This document shows positions 44,216 through 51,785 of a stretch of DNA of 64,000 nt, one piece after another; within the stretch, counting starts at the first letter, position 1; the number at the start of each line of letters is the position of its first letter. Both the position numbers and the translations under genes were made by a program. The stretch comes from Actinacidiphila rubida. GTDB taxonomy: Bacteria; Actinomycetota; Actinomycetes; Streptomycetales; Streptomycetaceae. The notes under the pieces are model-generated. The model searched no databases and was not told the DNA's origin. It saw nothing but the letters and a program-made list of their open reading frames with translations. Where the stretch lies: NCBI RefSeq assembly GCF_900110255.1, contig NZ_FODD01000002.1:1-64000 (forward strand). The letters run 5' to 3'.

Positions 44216-45898
44216 TCAGAGCGCCTGGCCGAGCTGCTCCTCCTCGTGGCGGGACTCGGCGGCCGCCTCCCTGATGTGCTCCTCCACCCGGGGCACCGGG
44301 AGCCGGACCCGCAGGGCCAGCAGGTACACGATCGCGGCGAGCACCAGGTTGACCGCGAAGCCCCAGCCGAGGCCGATCCAGCCGCGGCCGCCGTCGTAGT
44401 CGCCGGCGTAGCTCGTCAGGGCCAGACCGCCCAGCCACGGCAGCAGCCACGTCGCCCCGGCGCGCAGGTCGAGCCGCGGCGCGCGGTCTCCCCCGGTGAC
44501 CTCGAAGACGACGAGCAGCACGAGGCCGATGCCGATGGTGGCGAAGAGCTTCCAGTTGGTGTTCCAGCCGGCCCAGTAGACGATCAGGTTCGACGAGTAC
44601 AGGGCGAGGAACGGGATGACGTCCCCGCCGGGGACGCGGAAGACCCGCTCGTGGTCCGGGATCTGGCGGCGCATCGCGGCCAGCACCAGCGGGCCGGAAC
44701 CGAAGGACAGCACGGTCGCCGAGGTGATGAACCCGACCAGCTGCTGCCAGCTGGGGAACGGCAGGAACACGATCAGGCCGAGGACGAACGTCACGACCAG
44801 GCTGATCAGCGGCGCCCCGCGCGGTGTGGTGCGGGCCAGTGCCTCGGGCGCGTTGCGGTTGCGGCCCATCGCGTACGAGATCCGCGCCGTGACGGTGGTG
44901 TAGATCAGGCCGGTGTCGGCCGGGGAGATGACCGCGTCCACGTACAGCAGGTACGCCAGCCAGCCCAGGCCGATGGCGCTGGCTATCGCGGCGAGCGGGC
45001 CGAAGTCGTTGGCGAACTGGAGGTTCAGCCAGCCGTGCGAGGCACTCAGGTCGTGGCCGGGGACGGCGCCGAGGAAGGCGACCTCCAGCAGGATGTAGAT
45101 CGCCGCGGTGATGACCACCGACCCGATCAGGGCGAAGGGCACGTTGCGCTTCGGATTGTCGGTCTCACCGGCCAGCTCCACGGCCTGCCGGAAGCCGAGG
45201 AAGGAGAAGGTGATCCCCGCCGTCGAGATGGCGGTGAAGATGCCCTTGCCGCCGCCGGGCGCGAAGCCCCCGTACTGCTTGGTGTCGAAGTTGTGCCCGT
45301 GGAACGCGGTGAGCAGGAACGCGACCACGACCAGCAGGATGATGCCGAGCTTCCACCACACCAGGACGTTGTTGACCCGCGCGAACCAGCGGATGCCGAA
45401 GTAGTTCAGCGCCACGAAGAAGGCCATCGCGACGACCGCGACGACGTAGCCGAGACCGGTCAGCGTGTGGGTGCCGGTCGTCGGGTGGGCGACCGTGAAA
45501 TCGGCCCATTTCGTCGCGTACTGCAGCGCGCCCTCGACCTCGATGGGTGCGACCGTGGCCGCCGCGATCCAGGTGATCCAGCCCATCGTGTAGCTGGCGA
45601 AGGACCCGAAGGACAGGTGCGGAAAGCGCACGACGCCGCCCGAGACCGGGAACATGGTGCCCAGCTCGGCGAAGCAGAGCCCGATCAGCAGGATCATCAC
45701 GGCCGCGAGGGCCCAGGAGAACACCGATGCCGGTCCGGCCTCGCGCGCCGCGTTGAGCGCGCCGAACAGCCACCCGGAGCCGATGATCGAGCCGACGCAG
45801 GCGAAGAGCAGGCTGACCCGTCCCAGGTCGCGCCGCAGTCCGGGTTGGTGCGAGGGCGCGCCCGTCGCCCCTTCTGTCTCTGTGGATGTCGCGCTCAT
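44216..45898 (-). CDS. APC-family amino acid permease
   Basis: A 560-aa membrane protein with about 12 predicted helices. The APC signature appears at the start (LLFACVGSIIGSGWLFG, the G-S/A-G-W substrate loop), then FAELGTMFPVSGGVVRFPHL in TM2 and GFRQAVELAGETDNPKRNVP in the TM6 region. It probably imports an amino acid or amine with protons or by exchange; the specificity is unknown. A role in feeding the neighbouring Pls-like synthetase would fit but is only positional, since the genes converge and a strong terminator separates them. Confidence 0.87.
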   Translation of the reverse strand: MSATSTETEGATGAPSHQPGLRRDLGRVSLLFACVGSIIGSGWLFGALNAAREAGPASVFSWALAAVMILLIGLCFAELGTMFPVSGGVVRFPHLSFGSFASYTMGWITWIAAATVAPIEVEGALQYATKWADFTVAHPTTGTHTLTGLGYVVAVVAMAFFVALNYFGIRWFARVNNVLVWWKLGIILLVVVAFLLTAFHGHNFDTKQYGGFAPGGGKGIFTAISTAGITFSFLGFRQAVELAGETDNPKRNVPFALIGSVVITAAIYILLEVAFLGAVPGHDLSASHGWLNLQFANDFGPLAAIASAIGLGWLAYLLYVDAVISPADTGLIYTTVTARISYAMGRNRNAPEALARTTPRGAPLISLVVTFVLGLIVFLPFPSWQQLVGFITSATVLSFGSGPLVLAAMRRQIPDHERVFRVPGGDVIPFLALYSSNLIVYWAGWNTNWKLFATIGIGLVLLVVFEVTGGDRAPRLDLRAGATWLLPWLGGLALTSYAGDYDGGRGWIGLGWGFAVNLVLAAIVYLLALRVRLPVPRVEEHIREAAAESRHEEEQLGQAL

Positions 45899-46140
45899 GC
45901 ACCACCGTCCTTGCCGTTGCGATCGGCAGGAGCGGGGTCGCCGGACTCGCCGGACCCCTGCTCCTGCCGCATGTCTTACGCAGGCGGCCTGCCCCGGGAT
46001 CGCCGGGACATGCTCGGACGGTCCGCGCGCACGACACCTTCACATGCTGGTCGGACGGGGTGCGGGGGCGCTCCGCGCCGGCGGAGGCGGGGTGCGGCGA
46101 GAGCCGCGACGAGCGGGTGAACGGGGACGGCGTTCCGGTG

Positions 46141-46176
46141 TACGGCTACGGCTACGGCTACGGCTACGGCTACGGC
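46141..46176. repeat. Hexamer microsatellite, six perfect TACGGC units
   Basis: Six identical 6-bp units. The array overlaps the stop codon of the adjacent SDR gene: read on the minus strand, each unit supplies another in-frame TAG, so copy-number change would not extend the protein. Confidence 0.9.
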
Positions 46177-46964
46177 AGGATCGCGTCGACGTATCCGCCG
46201 TCGACGCGGACCGCGCCGCCGGTGGTCGCGGAGGCGAGCGGCGAGCTGAGGTAGACGGCCATGTTGGCGATCTCCTCCGGCTCGATCAGCCGCTGGAGCA
46301 GCGACTGCGGGCGGTACCGGCGCATGAAGGCGTGCTGCGCCTCCTCCCACGGCAGCTCGTCGCCGACCAGCTGCCGGACGAAGTCCTCGACGCCGCCGGT
46401 GTGCGTCGGGCCGGCGATCAGCGAGTTGACGGTGACCCCGGTGCCGGCCGCGTCCTTGGCGAAACCGCGCGTCACCGCCAGCAGCGCGGTCTTCGTCATG
46501 CCGTAGTGGATCATCTCCGCGGGGATGGCCACGGCGGAGTCGCTCGCGATGTTGATGACGCGCCCCCAGCCGCGGTCCTTCATGCCCGGCAGGTAGGCGC
46601 GGATCATCCGGACCGCGGTCAGCACGTTGACCTCGAAGTAGCGCCGCCACTCCGCGTCGCTGATCTCCAGCGGTGCCTCGGCGCCGAAGATCCCGAGGTT
46701 GTTCACGACGATGTCGGCGTCGGGGAGGGCGCGGACCGCTCCGGCCAGGCCGTCGTCGCTGGCGAGGTCCCCGGGGACGGCGACGCACTCGGCGCCGCCC
46801 GTCTCCTCGCGCAGGCGCGCGACGGCCGCGTCCACCGACCCGGCGCTGCGCCCGTTGACGCCGACGCGGGCCCCGGCCCGGGCGAGTCCGGCGGCGATGG
46901 CCAGGCCGATGCCCTGGGTGGAGCCGGTGACGAGCGCGGTCCTGCCGGACAGGTCGATCCTCAT
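46170..46964 (-). CDS. SDR-family oxidoreductase
   Basis: A 264-aa classical SDR from the ATG at 46964 (GGGAGAG eight bases upstream). It has TGSTQGIG, NNLGIFG, the serine in INIASDSAVAIP, and YGMTK (Tyr-x3-Lys). The C-terminus VRVDGGYVDAILP is typical of the 3-oxoacyl-ACP-reductase-like group. The TAG stop lies within the TACGGC repeat. It is transcribed alone, divergent from a VOC protein gene; the substrate is unknown. Confidence 0.87.
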   Translation of the reverse strand: MRIDLSGRTALVTGSTQGIGLAIAAGLARAGARVGVNGRSAGSVDAAVARLREETGGAECVAVPGDLASDDGLAGAVRALPDADIVVNNLGIFGAEAPLEISDAEWRRYFEVNVLTAVRMIRAYLPGMKDRGWGRVINIASDSAVAIPAEMIHYGMTKTALLAVTRGFAKDAAGTGVTVNSLIAGPTHTGGVEDFVRQLVGDELPWEEAQHAFMRRYRPQSLLQRLIEPEEIANMAVYLSSPLASATTGGAVRVDGGYVDAILP

Positions 46965-47125
46965 ACGTCTGCTCTCCCGTGAAGCCGCCGTGCGGTCCCC
47001 CTCAACCTGCCCCGTTCCCGGTGCGTGCCGCATCCGCCAGTCGGGGGGTTCGGGGACGACAGACGATGCGAGGGCCCGGCGGCCCGGCTCGGCCCTGCGG
47101 GGTCATGATCGGATAGGGTGCGCCG

Positions 47126-47551
47126 ATGTCATCGATCAAGCAGTTCCAGGTCACTTTCGACTGCGCGGAGCCGCTGCGCGTCGCCCGCTTCTGGTGCGAG
47201 GTGCTGGGGTACGTCGCACCTCCGCCGGAGGGTTTCGCCACCTGGGACGACTTCGACCGGTCCCAGCCCGAGGAGGAGCGGGGATCGTGGTGCGCCTGCA
47301 CCGATCCGTCCGGCGTCGGCCCGCGGCTGTACTTCCAGCGCGTTCCCGAGGGCAAGAGCGTGAAGAACCGGGTGCATCTCGACGTGCGGGTCGGCACCGG
47401 GCTCGTGGGCGAGGAGCGCCTCGCCGTGCTCGAGGCCGAGTGCACCCGCCTGCTCGCGCTCGGCGCGGTCCGCGTGCAACTCCTCTACGACGGCACCGAC
47501 TCGTGCATCGTGATGCAGGACGTCGAGGGCAACGAGTTCTGCGTCGACTGA
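47126..47551 (+). CDS. VOC-superfamily (glyoxalase-like) protein
   Basis: A 141-aa protein of the Glyoxalase_6 type common in actinobacteria. It starts QVTFDCAEPLRVARFWCEVLGY (first beta-alpha unit), continues with LYFQRVPEGKSVKNRVHLDVRV, and ends DVEGNEFCVD, where the metal-ligand glutamate lies. Such proteins are metal-dependent lyases, dioxygenases or binding proteins for resistance; the substrate is unknown. A long hairpin follows the stop. Confidence 0.85.
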   Translation: MSSIKQFQVTFDCAEPLRVARFWCEVLGYVAPPPEGFATWDDFDRSQPEEERGSWCACTDPSGVGPRLYFQRVPEGKSVKNRVHLDVRVGTGLVGEERLAVLEAECTRLLALGAVRVQLLYDGTDSCIVMQDVEGNEFCVD

Positions 47552-47589
47552 CCACCGGCCAGGCCTCGTCGGCGAGGCCGGGCCGGTGG
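47552..47589. terminator. Bidirectional hairpin
   Basis: CCACCGG (47552-47558) with CCGGTGG (47583-47589), plus an inner GGCCTCG/CGAGGCC stem around a TCGG loop, between convergent genes. Confidence 0.7.
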
Positions 47590-47611
47590 GGGCGTCGGCG
47601 GGGTGGGGCGG

Positions 47612-48718
47612 TCAGTCGCCGGAGGGGCCGTGGCAGTGGGCGCTGCCGGAGTCGGTGTAGCCGGTGCCGTTGGCGGCCTGGTAGTTCCAGGAGTAGCCGG
47701 TGGGCTGCAGGGCGAAGCGGCTGACGCCGTACGAAGTGTCGTTGCCCGTCACGCGGTTGGGCGCCTGGGCGGCCGGCGCGAGGGTGTCCAGGCCTTCGCC
47801 TCCGGTGCCGATGACGAACTCGGTGATGCCCTTGTGCGGGTCGGCCTGGCCCTGCGGGTTCTGCGGCGCGAACCGCGCGTACAGGTGCTCGTGGCCGTTG
47901 AGGACGACGTCGACCCCTGCCTTGTAGAGCAGCGGCCACCACGCGGACTGCGTCAGGGTCCCCTCGCTGGAGGGCGACGCGCTGGCGCTGAACGCGGGCT
48001 GGTGCCAGTACGCGAGGGTGCAGGAGGCGTGGTCGGCGGCCAGGTCGTCGCGCAGCCAGGCGGTCTGCTCCTTGACCCAGGCGCCGTCCGTGGCGCACCC
48101 TCCGCTCTGCACGGCGCACTCGGCGTTGAGCGAGATGATGTGCCAGGAGCCGAGGTCGTAGGAGTACCAGCCCTGGCCGCTGGTACCGGCCTGGCCCTGG
48201 GGCCGCGGCACGGGCTGCCCCTGGGCGTCGGCGAGCGGGCTGCCGGCGGTGTCGAGGCTGCGTCCGTTGTAGTACGAGTAGTAGCCGGAGCCGTCGACGC
48301 CCTTCTCGCCGTCCTTGTAGTCGTAGAACTCGTGGTTGCCGGGCGCCGGGCGCTGCAGGTACTTGAACGCGCCGTAGGTCCGGTCGAAGGACCCCATGAA
48401 GTCGTTGTAGCGGCCGACTTGGTACTGCTCGTCGCCCAGCAGGGCCACCAGGTCGGGCTGCATGGCCTCGACCTGGTCGGCGGTGAGCGTCTGCGCGCTC
48501 TGCCGGGTGCCGTCGCACAGGTACTTGGCGTCGACACCGGCGTCGTCCCCGTCGGGCTCGCACGCGATGTCCCCGACCGCCGCGAGGACCGCGGTGTGGC
48601 CCGAAGTCGGCTGGTACGGCCAGGGGTTGTGCGCGTTCGTCGTCGCGGTCGCGGCGGTCGCGGTGAGCAGCAGGGCTCCCGAGGCGGCGGTCAGGGCGGC
48701 GACGGTACGGCGTCTCAT
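47612..48718 (-). CDS. Secreted metallophosphoesterase (purple-acid-phosphatase/calcineurin-like)
   Basis: A 368-aa protein whose ATG at 48718 follows AAGGAG by nine bases. A signal peptide covers about residues 1-27 (TATAATATT). Metal-binding motifs of the calcineurin-like fold are in order: AVGDIAC, LLGDEQYQVG (GDxxY as in purple acid phosphatases), APGNHEFYD, YWHQPAF and NGHEHLYARF. It probably hydrolyses phosphate esters outside the cell, for phosphate scavenging or nucleotide turnover. It has several cysteines that could form disulfides. I saw no PHO-box-like repeat upstream, but a palindrome lies in the intergenic region. Confidence 0.87.
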   Translation of the reverse strand: MRRRTVAALTAASGALLLTATAATATTNAHNPWPYQPTSGHTAVLAAVGDIACEPDGDDAGVDAKYLCDGTRQSAQTLTADQVEAMQPDLVALLGDEQYQVGRYNDFMGSFDRTYGAFKYLQRPAPGNHEFYDYKDGEKGVDGSGYYSYYNGRSLDTAGSPLADAQGQPVPRPQGQAGTSGQGWYSYDLGSWHIISLNAECAVQSGGCATDGAWVKEQTAWLRDDLAADHASCTLAYWHQPAFSASASPSSEGTLTQSAWWPLLYKAGVDVVLNGHEHLYARFAPQNPQGQADPHKGITEFVIGTGGEGLDTLAPAAQAPNRVTGNDTSYGVSRFALQPTGYSWNYQAANGTGYTDSGSAHCHGPSGD

Positions 48719-48890
48719 TGCAGCAGGCTCCTTCCCCGCCCCGTCGCATCGGAGCGGACGGGGTGCCATGTTCACGATCACCGGGGCACGCCACGGCACG
48801 GGAAGGGGAACAACAGGCGTCACGTGGATGGCCGTTGGCCGTCGGGCACGTAACACGGCCCCCACGGGGATCAGGGGGCCACCTCCGCCC

Positions 48891-48908
48891 GACTACAGGA
48901 CTGTAGTC
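48891..48908. promoter_or_regulatory. Operator-like perfect palindrome
   Basis: GACTACAG-GA-CTGTAGTC has 8-bp perfect arms around two bases, in the 318-base gap between the phosphatase and amidohydrolase genes. The AT-leaning core and compact form resemble operators of GntR, MarR or TetR regulators. No regulator gene is adjacent. Confidence 0.5.
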
Positions 48909-48936
48909 ACTACGTGGCCGTCGCGCCATTGCCAAT

Positions 48937-48972
48937 GCCGACGCCGACGCCGACTCCGACTCCGACTCCGAG
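48937..48972. repeat. Hexamer tandem repeat, six [G/T]CCGA[C/G] units
   Basis: Three GCCGAC units are followed by two TCCGAC and one TCCGAG unit, 36 bases in all, about 65 bases before the amidohydrolase start. It is noncoding and the same length as the TACGGC array 2.8 kb away. Confidence 0.8.
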
Positions 48973-49036
48973 GTGACGAATCCCTCACCCCCGCAGAGCG
49001 GAGAAGGCTGGCCCCGCCCCCACGGGGGAGCAGATC

Positions 49037-49957
49037 GTGGACGCCATGAACGATCAGCACTCCGCCGCCGGCCCGACCGCGCCCGAAGAGGCCGCCGGGG
49101 TCCGCCGCTTCTGGACCCGGCTCGGCCTTCCCGGACTGATCGACGTCCACACGCACTTCATGCCCGAGCGCGTCCTGCGCAAGGTCTGGGACTACTTCGA
49201 CGCACAGGGGCCCCTGACCGGCGGGCGGGAGTGGCCGATCACCTACCGGCGGGACGAGGCGGAACGCGCCGCCGTGCTGGAGGAGTTCGGCGTCCGGGCC
49301 TTCACCTCCATGCTCTACCCGCACAAGCCCGGGATGGCCCGGTGGCTGAACGAGTGGGCGGCCGGCTTCGCCCGCCGCACGCCCGGCTGCCTGCACACCG
49401 CCACCCTGTACTGCGAGCCGGACGTCGGGAGCTACGTCCGGGAGGCCGTCGACGCGGGGGCCCGCGTGTTCAAAGCGCACGTGCAGGTCGGCGCCTACGA
49501 CCCGGCCGACGACCTCCTCCAGCCGGCATGGGGCCTGCTGGCCGAAGCGGGGATCCCGGTGGTGATCCACTGCGGCTCCGGGCCGGCGCCCGGCAAGCAC
49601 ACCGGGCCGGAGCCGATCGCCCGGGTCCTGGCGCGCAACCCCGGCCTGCGGCTGATCGTCGCGCACCTGGGCATGCCCGAGTACGAGGACTTCCTCGACC
49701 TCGCCGAGCGCCACCCGCAGGTGCGGCTGGACACGACGATGGCCTTCACCGACTTCACCGAGGCGTTCATGCCCTTCCCCGCCCAGGCCCTCCCCCGGCT
49801 CGCCGACCTCGGCGACCGCGTCCTGCTCGGCTCCGACTTCCCCAACATCCCGCACCTCTACCTGCACCAGCTCGACGCCCTGGAGCGGCTCGGCCTCGGG
49901 CCGGACTGGCTGCGGGCCGTGTGCCACGACAACGCGGCGGCGCTCTTCGGCGTCTGA
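49037..49957 (+). CDS. Amidohydrolase-family (ACMSD-like) metal-dependent hydrolase
   Basis: A 306-aa TIM-barrel protein. GTG at 49037 is six bases after GGGGGAG; an ATG at 49046 is in frame. Metal-ligand motifs are IDVHTHFMP, VVIHCGSG, LIVAHLGMPEY and GSDFPNIP (catalytic Asp), matching Amidohydrolase_2 proteins related to aminocarboxymuconate-semialdehyde decarboxylase. It may decarboxylate or hydrolyse an aromatic or cyclic substrate; the substrate is unknown. A palindrome and a hexamer array precede it. Confidence 0.82.
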   Translation: MDAMNDQHSAAGPTAPEEAAGVRRFWTRLGLPGLIDVHTHFMPERVLRKVWDYFDAQGPLTGGREWPITYRRDEAERAAVLEEFGVRAFTSMLYPHKPGMARWLNEWAAGFARRTPGCLHTATLYCEPDVGSYVREAVDAGARVFKAHVQVGAYDPADDLLQPAWGLLAEAGIPVVIHCGSGPAPGKHTGPEPIARVLARNPGLRLIVAHLGMPEYEDFLDLAERHPQVRLDTTMAFTDFTEAFMPFPAQALPRLADLGDRVLLGSDFPNIPHLYLHQLDALERLGLGPDWLRAVCHDNAAALFGV

Positions 49958-49980
49958 CGCCGCCGGGCCCGGCCACCTCG

Positions 49981-50003
49981 CGCGGCCGCCCCGGGCGGCC
50001 GCG
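49981..50003 (+). terminator. GC-rich palindrome after the amidohydrolase gene
   Basis: CGCGGCCGCCC-C-GGGCGGCCGCG has perfect 11-bp arms 24 bases after the stop and probably acts as a terminator. Confidence 0.55.
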
Positions 50004-50159
50004 ACCACTCCGGTGACCGCGGGCCGGCCTCCTCGACCGCTCGGGCATGTCCGACATGCGCGCTTCGGCCAGCTCTGTCTATATTTCCGGTGAGAATCCG
50101 CCGTCGACGCCCGCTGGCGTCCGTCCGGCGTGACGGCGACGAGACAGCGTGAGGCCGCG

Positions 50160-51479
50160 GTGAGCACACCGAGCAGCGCGCCCGACGGCGGGCCCCTGGT
50201 GGACCCCGGCGAGCCGGGCCGCCGCCTGCTGCCCGAAGGCACGGGCGAGTCCGTCCTGGCGTCGCTGCGTGCGGCCGGCCCGGCGCTGCTGCTCTTCGTC
50301 GCCGTCCGGCTCTTCACCGTGGCGACGTTGGCCGCGCTTTACCACGGCAGCTTCACCCAGGTGCTGCACCACCTCGCCGTCCACTGGGACGCAGGGTGGT
50401 ACATGGACGTCGCCCGGCACGGGTACGACCGCACCCTGCACACCACGCTGGTCCACGGGCACGTCCACCGTCCCAACATCGCCTTCTTCCCGCTGTACCC
50501 CGCGCTGATCCGGCTCACCCACACGGTGCTGGGCGGCGTGGTGCCATGGGGCGCGTGCGGGCTGCTGGTGGCGGGCGGCAGCGCGCTGGTCGCCGCCTGG
50601 GGCATCCACGCGGCGACGTCCCACCGCTACGGTTCGCGGGTCGGGACGTTCACCGTCGTGCTGTGGGGGATCGGCCCGGCGGCCGTGGTGGAGGGCGCCG
50701 GCTACAGCGAGGCGACGTTCACCGCGCTCGCCGCGTGGGCGCTCCACGCCACCTTGACCCGCCGCTGGTTGTGGGCCGGTGGCCTGTCCGTGCTGGCCGG
50801 GCTGACCCGCCCGACGGCCATCGCGCTCGCCCTGGCCGTCATGGTCCCGGCCGCCGTGGAGATCCGCGCGCGCCTGCGCGCGCCGCGCCCCCTGCCCGGG
50901 GGCCGCCCGCACGACGCCCGGAGCCCGGCCGCGGGCCGCGACCGGACCGCCGGCCGGACCTCGACCGCCGCCGCGCTGTGGCGCCCGGCCGCGGCCGTAC
51001 TGCTCGCCCCGCTCGGCTGGCTCGCCTTCGTCGTGTGGACCGCGTGGAGCCTGCACCGCTGGGACGCGTACTTCCGCGTCCAGGACATCTGGCACTCCCG
51101 CTTCGACTTCGGCCACTCCACGGTCCTGCGCTTCAGGACGCTGGTCACGCGTAGCGCCCCGGTGCACCTGTACGTGCCCGTCGTCACCGCCCTCCTCGTC
51201 GGTGCGGTGGTGCTCGTGGTCATCGGCGTGCTCCAGCGCCAGCCCCTGCCGTTCCTGGTCTTCAGCATCGTGACGGTCGTGATCGCGCTCGGCGACGCCG
51301 CGTACTTCAACTCACGCGCGCGCTTCCTGCTGCCGGCCTTCCCGCTGCTGGTGCCCATCGCCACGATGCTCGCCCGCCTGCGCAACCACGCCACCCTCAT
51401 CCCGATCCTGGCGTCCGCCACGCTGGGCTCCGCCGCCTACGGCACCTACCTGATGCTGTACTCCTCCGCTGCACCGTGA
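50160..51479 (+). CDS. PIG-V-like (GPI mannosyltransferase 2 family) GT-C membrane protein
   Basis: About 439 residues from a GTG at 50160 after GTGAGG; a GTG at 50130 is also open. It has many hydrophobic segments and the PIG-V family features: HWDAGWYMDVARHGY (luminal acidic motif), AFFPLYPALIR, and GAGYSEATFTALAAWALH. Bacterial relatives are polyprenyl-phosphate-mannose-using transferases that glycosylate envelope lipids or proteins; the acceptor is unknown. It lies ahead of the YfhO-GT2-GtrA operon, likewise concerned with surface glycans. Confidence 0.82.
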   Translation: MSTPSSAPDGGPLVDPGEPGRRLLPEGTGESVLASLRAAGPALLLFVAVRLFTVATLAALYHGSFTQVLHHLAVHWDAGWYMDVARHGYDRTLHTTLVHGHVHRPNIAFFPLYPALIRLTHTVLGGVVPWGACGLLVAGGSALVAAWGIHAATSHRYGSRVGTFTVVLWGIGPAAVVEGAGYSEATFTALAAWALHATLTRRWLWAGGLSVLAGLTRPTAIALALAVMVPAAVEIRARLRAPRPLPGGRPHDARSPAAGRDRTAGRTSTAAALWRPAAAVLLAPLGWLAFVVWTAWSLHRWDAYFRVQDIWHSRFDFGHSTVLRFRTLVTRSAPVHLYVPVVTALLVGAVVLVVIGVLQRQPLPFLVFSIVTVVIALGDAAYFNSRARFLLPAFPLLVPIATMLARLRNHATLIPILASATLGSAAYGTYLMLYSSAAP

Positions 51480-51654
51480 CGCCTGGCCCCCGGCGCCCGC
51501 CTCCGTTGCACCGGCCCCTCACGCACGGCTCACCTCGCGCACCGGCACCGCTCCGGCCGCGCCTGGACCCGCCGCACTGGTCCATGCGTGTGGGCCGGTC
51601 ATCACGGTGGGGTACGCCAAGTGGCCACCGGGCGGGGCGAGGACGTGTGCTGGA

Positions 51655-51714
51655 GTCATGGGCCGCCGGCTCATGAGCCGTCGAGCCACGGGCCGGCGAG
51701 CCACGAGCCGGCGG
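51655..51714. repeat. Four degenerate 15-bp tandem repeats
   Basis: Units at 51655, 51670, 51685 and 51700 share the pattern N-N-CA-Y-G-R-GCCG-N-CG-R. The array lies in the noncoding gap (51480-51785) upstream of the YfhO gene. Confidence 0.65.
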
Positions 51715-51785
51715 CCGGCGCCGGAGGCCATGACGAATTCATCGCCGTCATCGTTACTACAAGGAGTAGAAGAACGGTTGCAGTG

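Noticed and set aside
51655-51714. Possible attachment site or transposon end
   Set aside because: No integrase, transposase, tRNA or target duplication is nearby; it is a simple tandem repeat.
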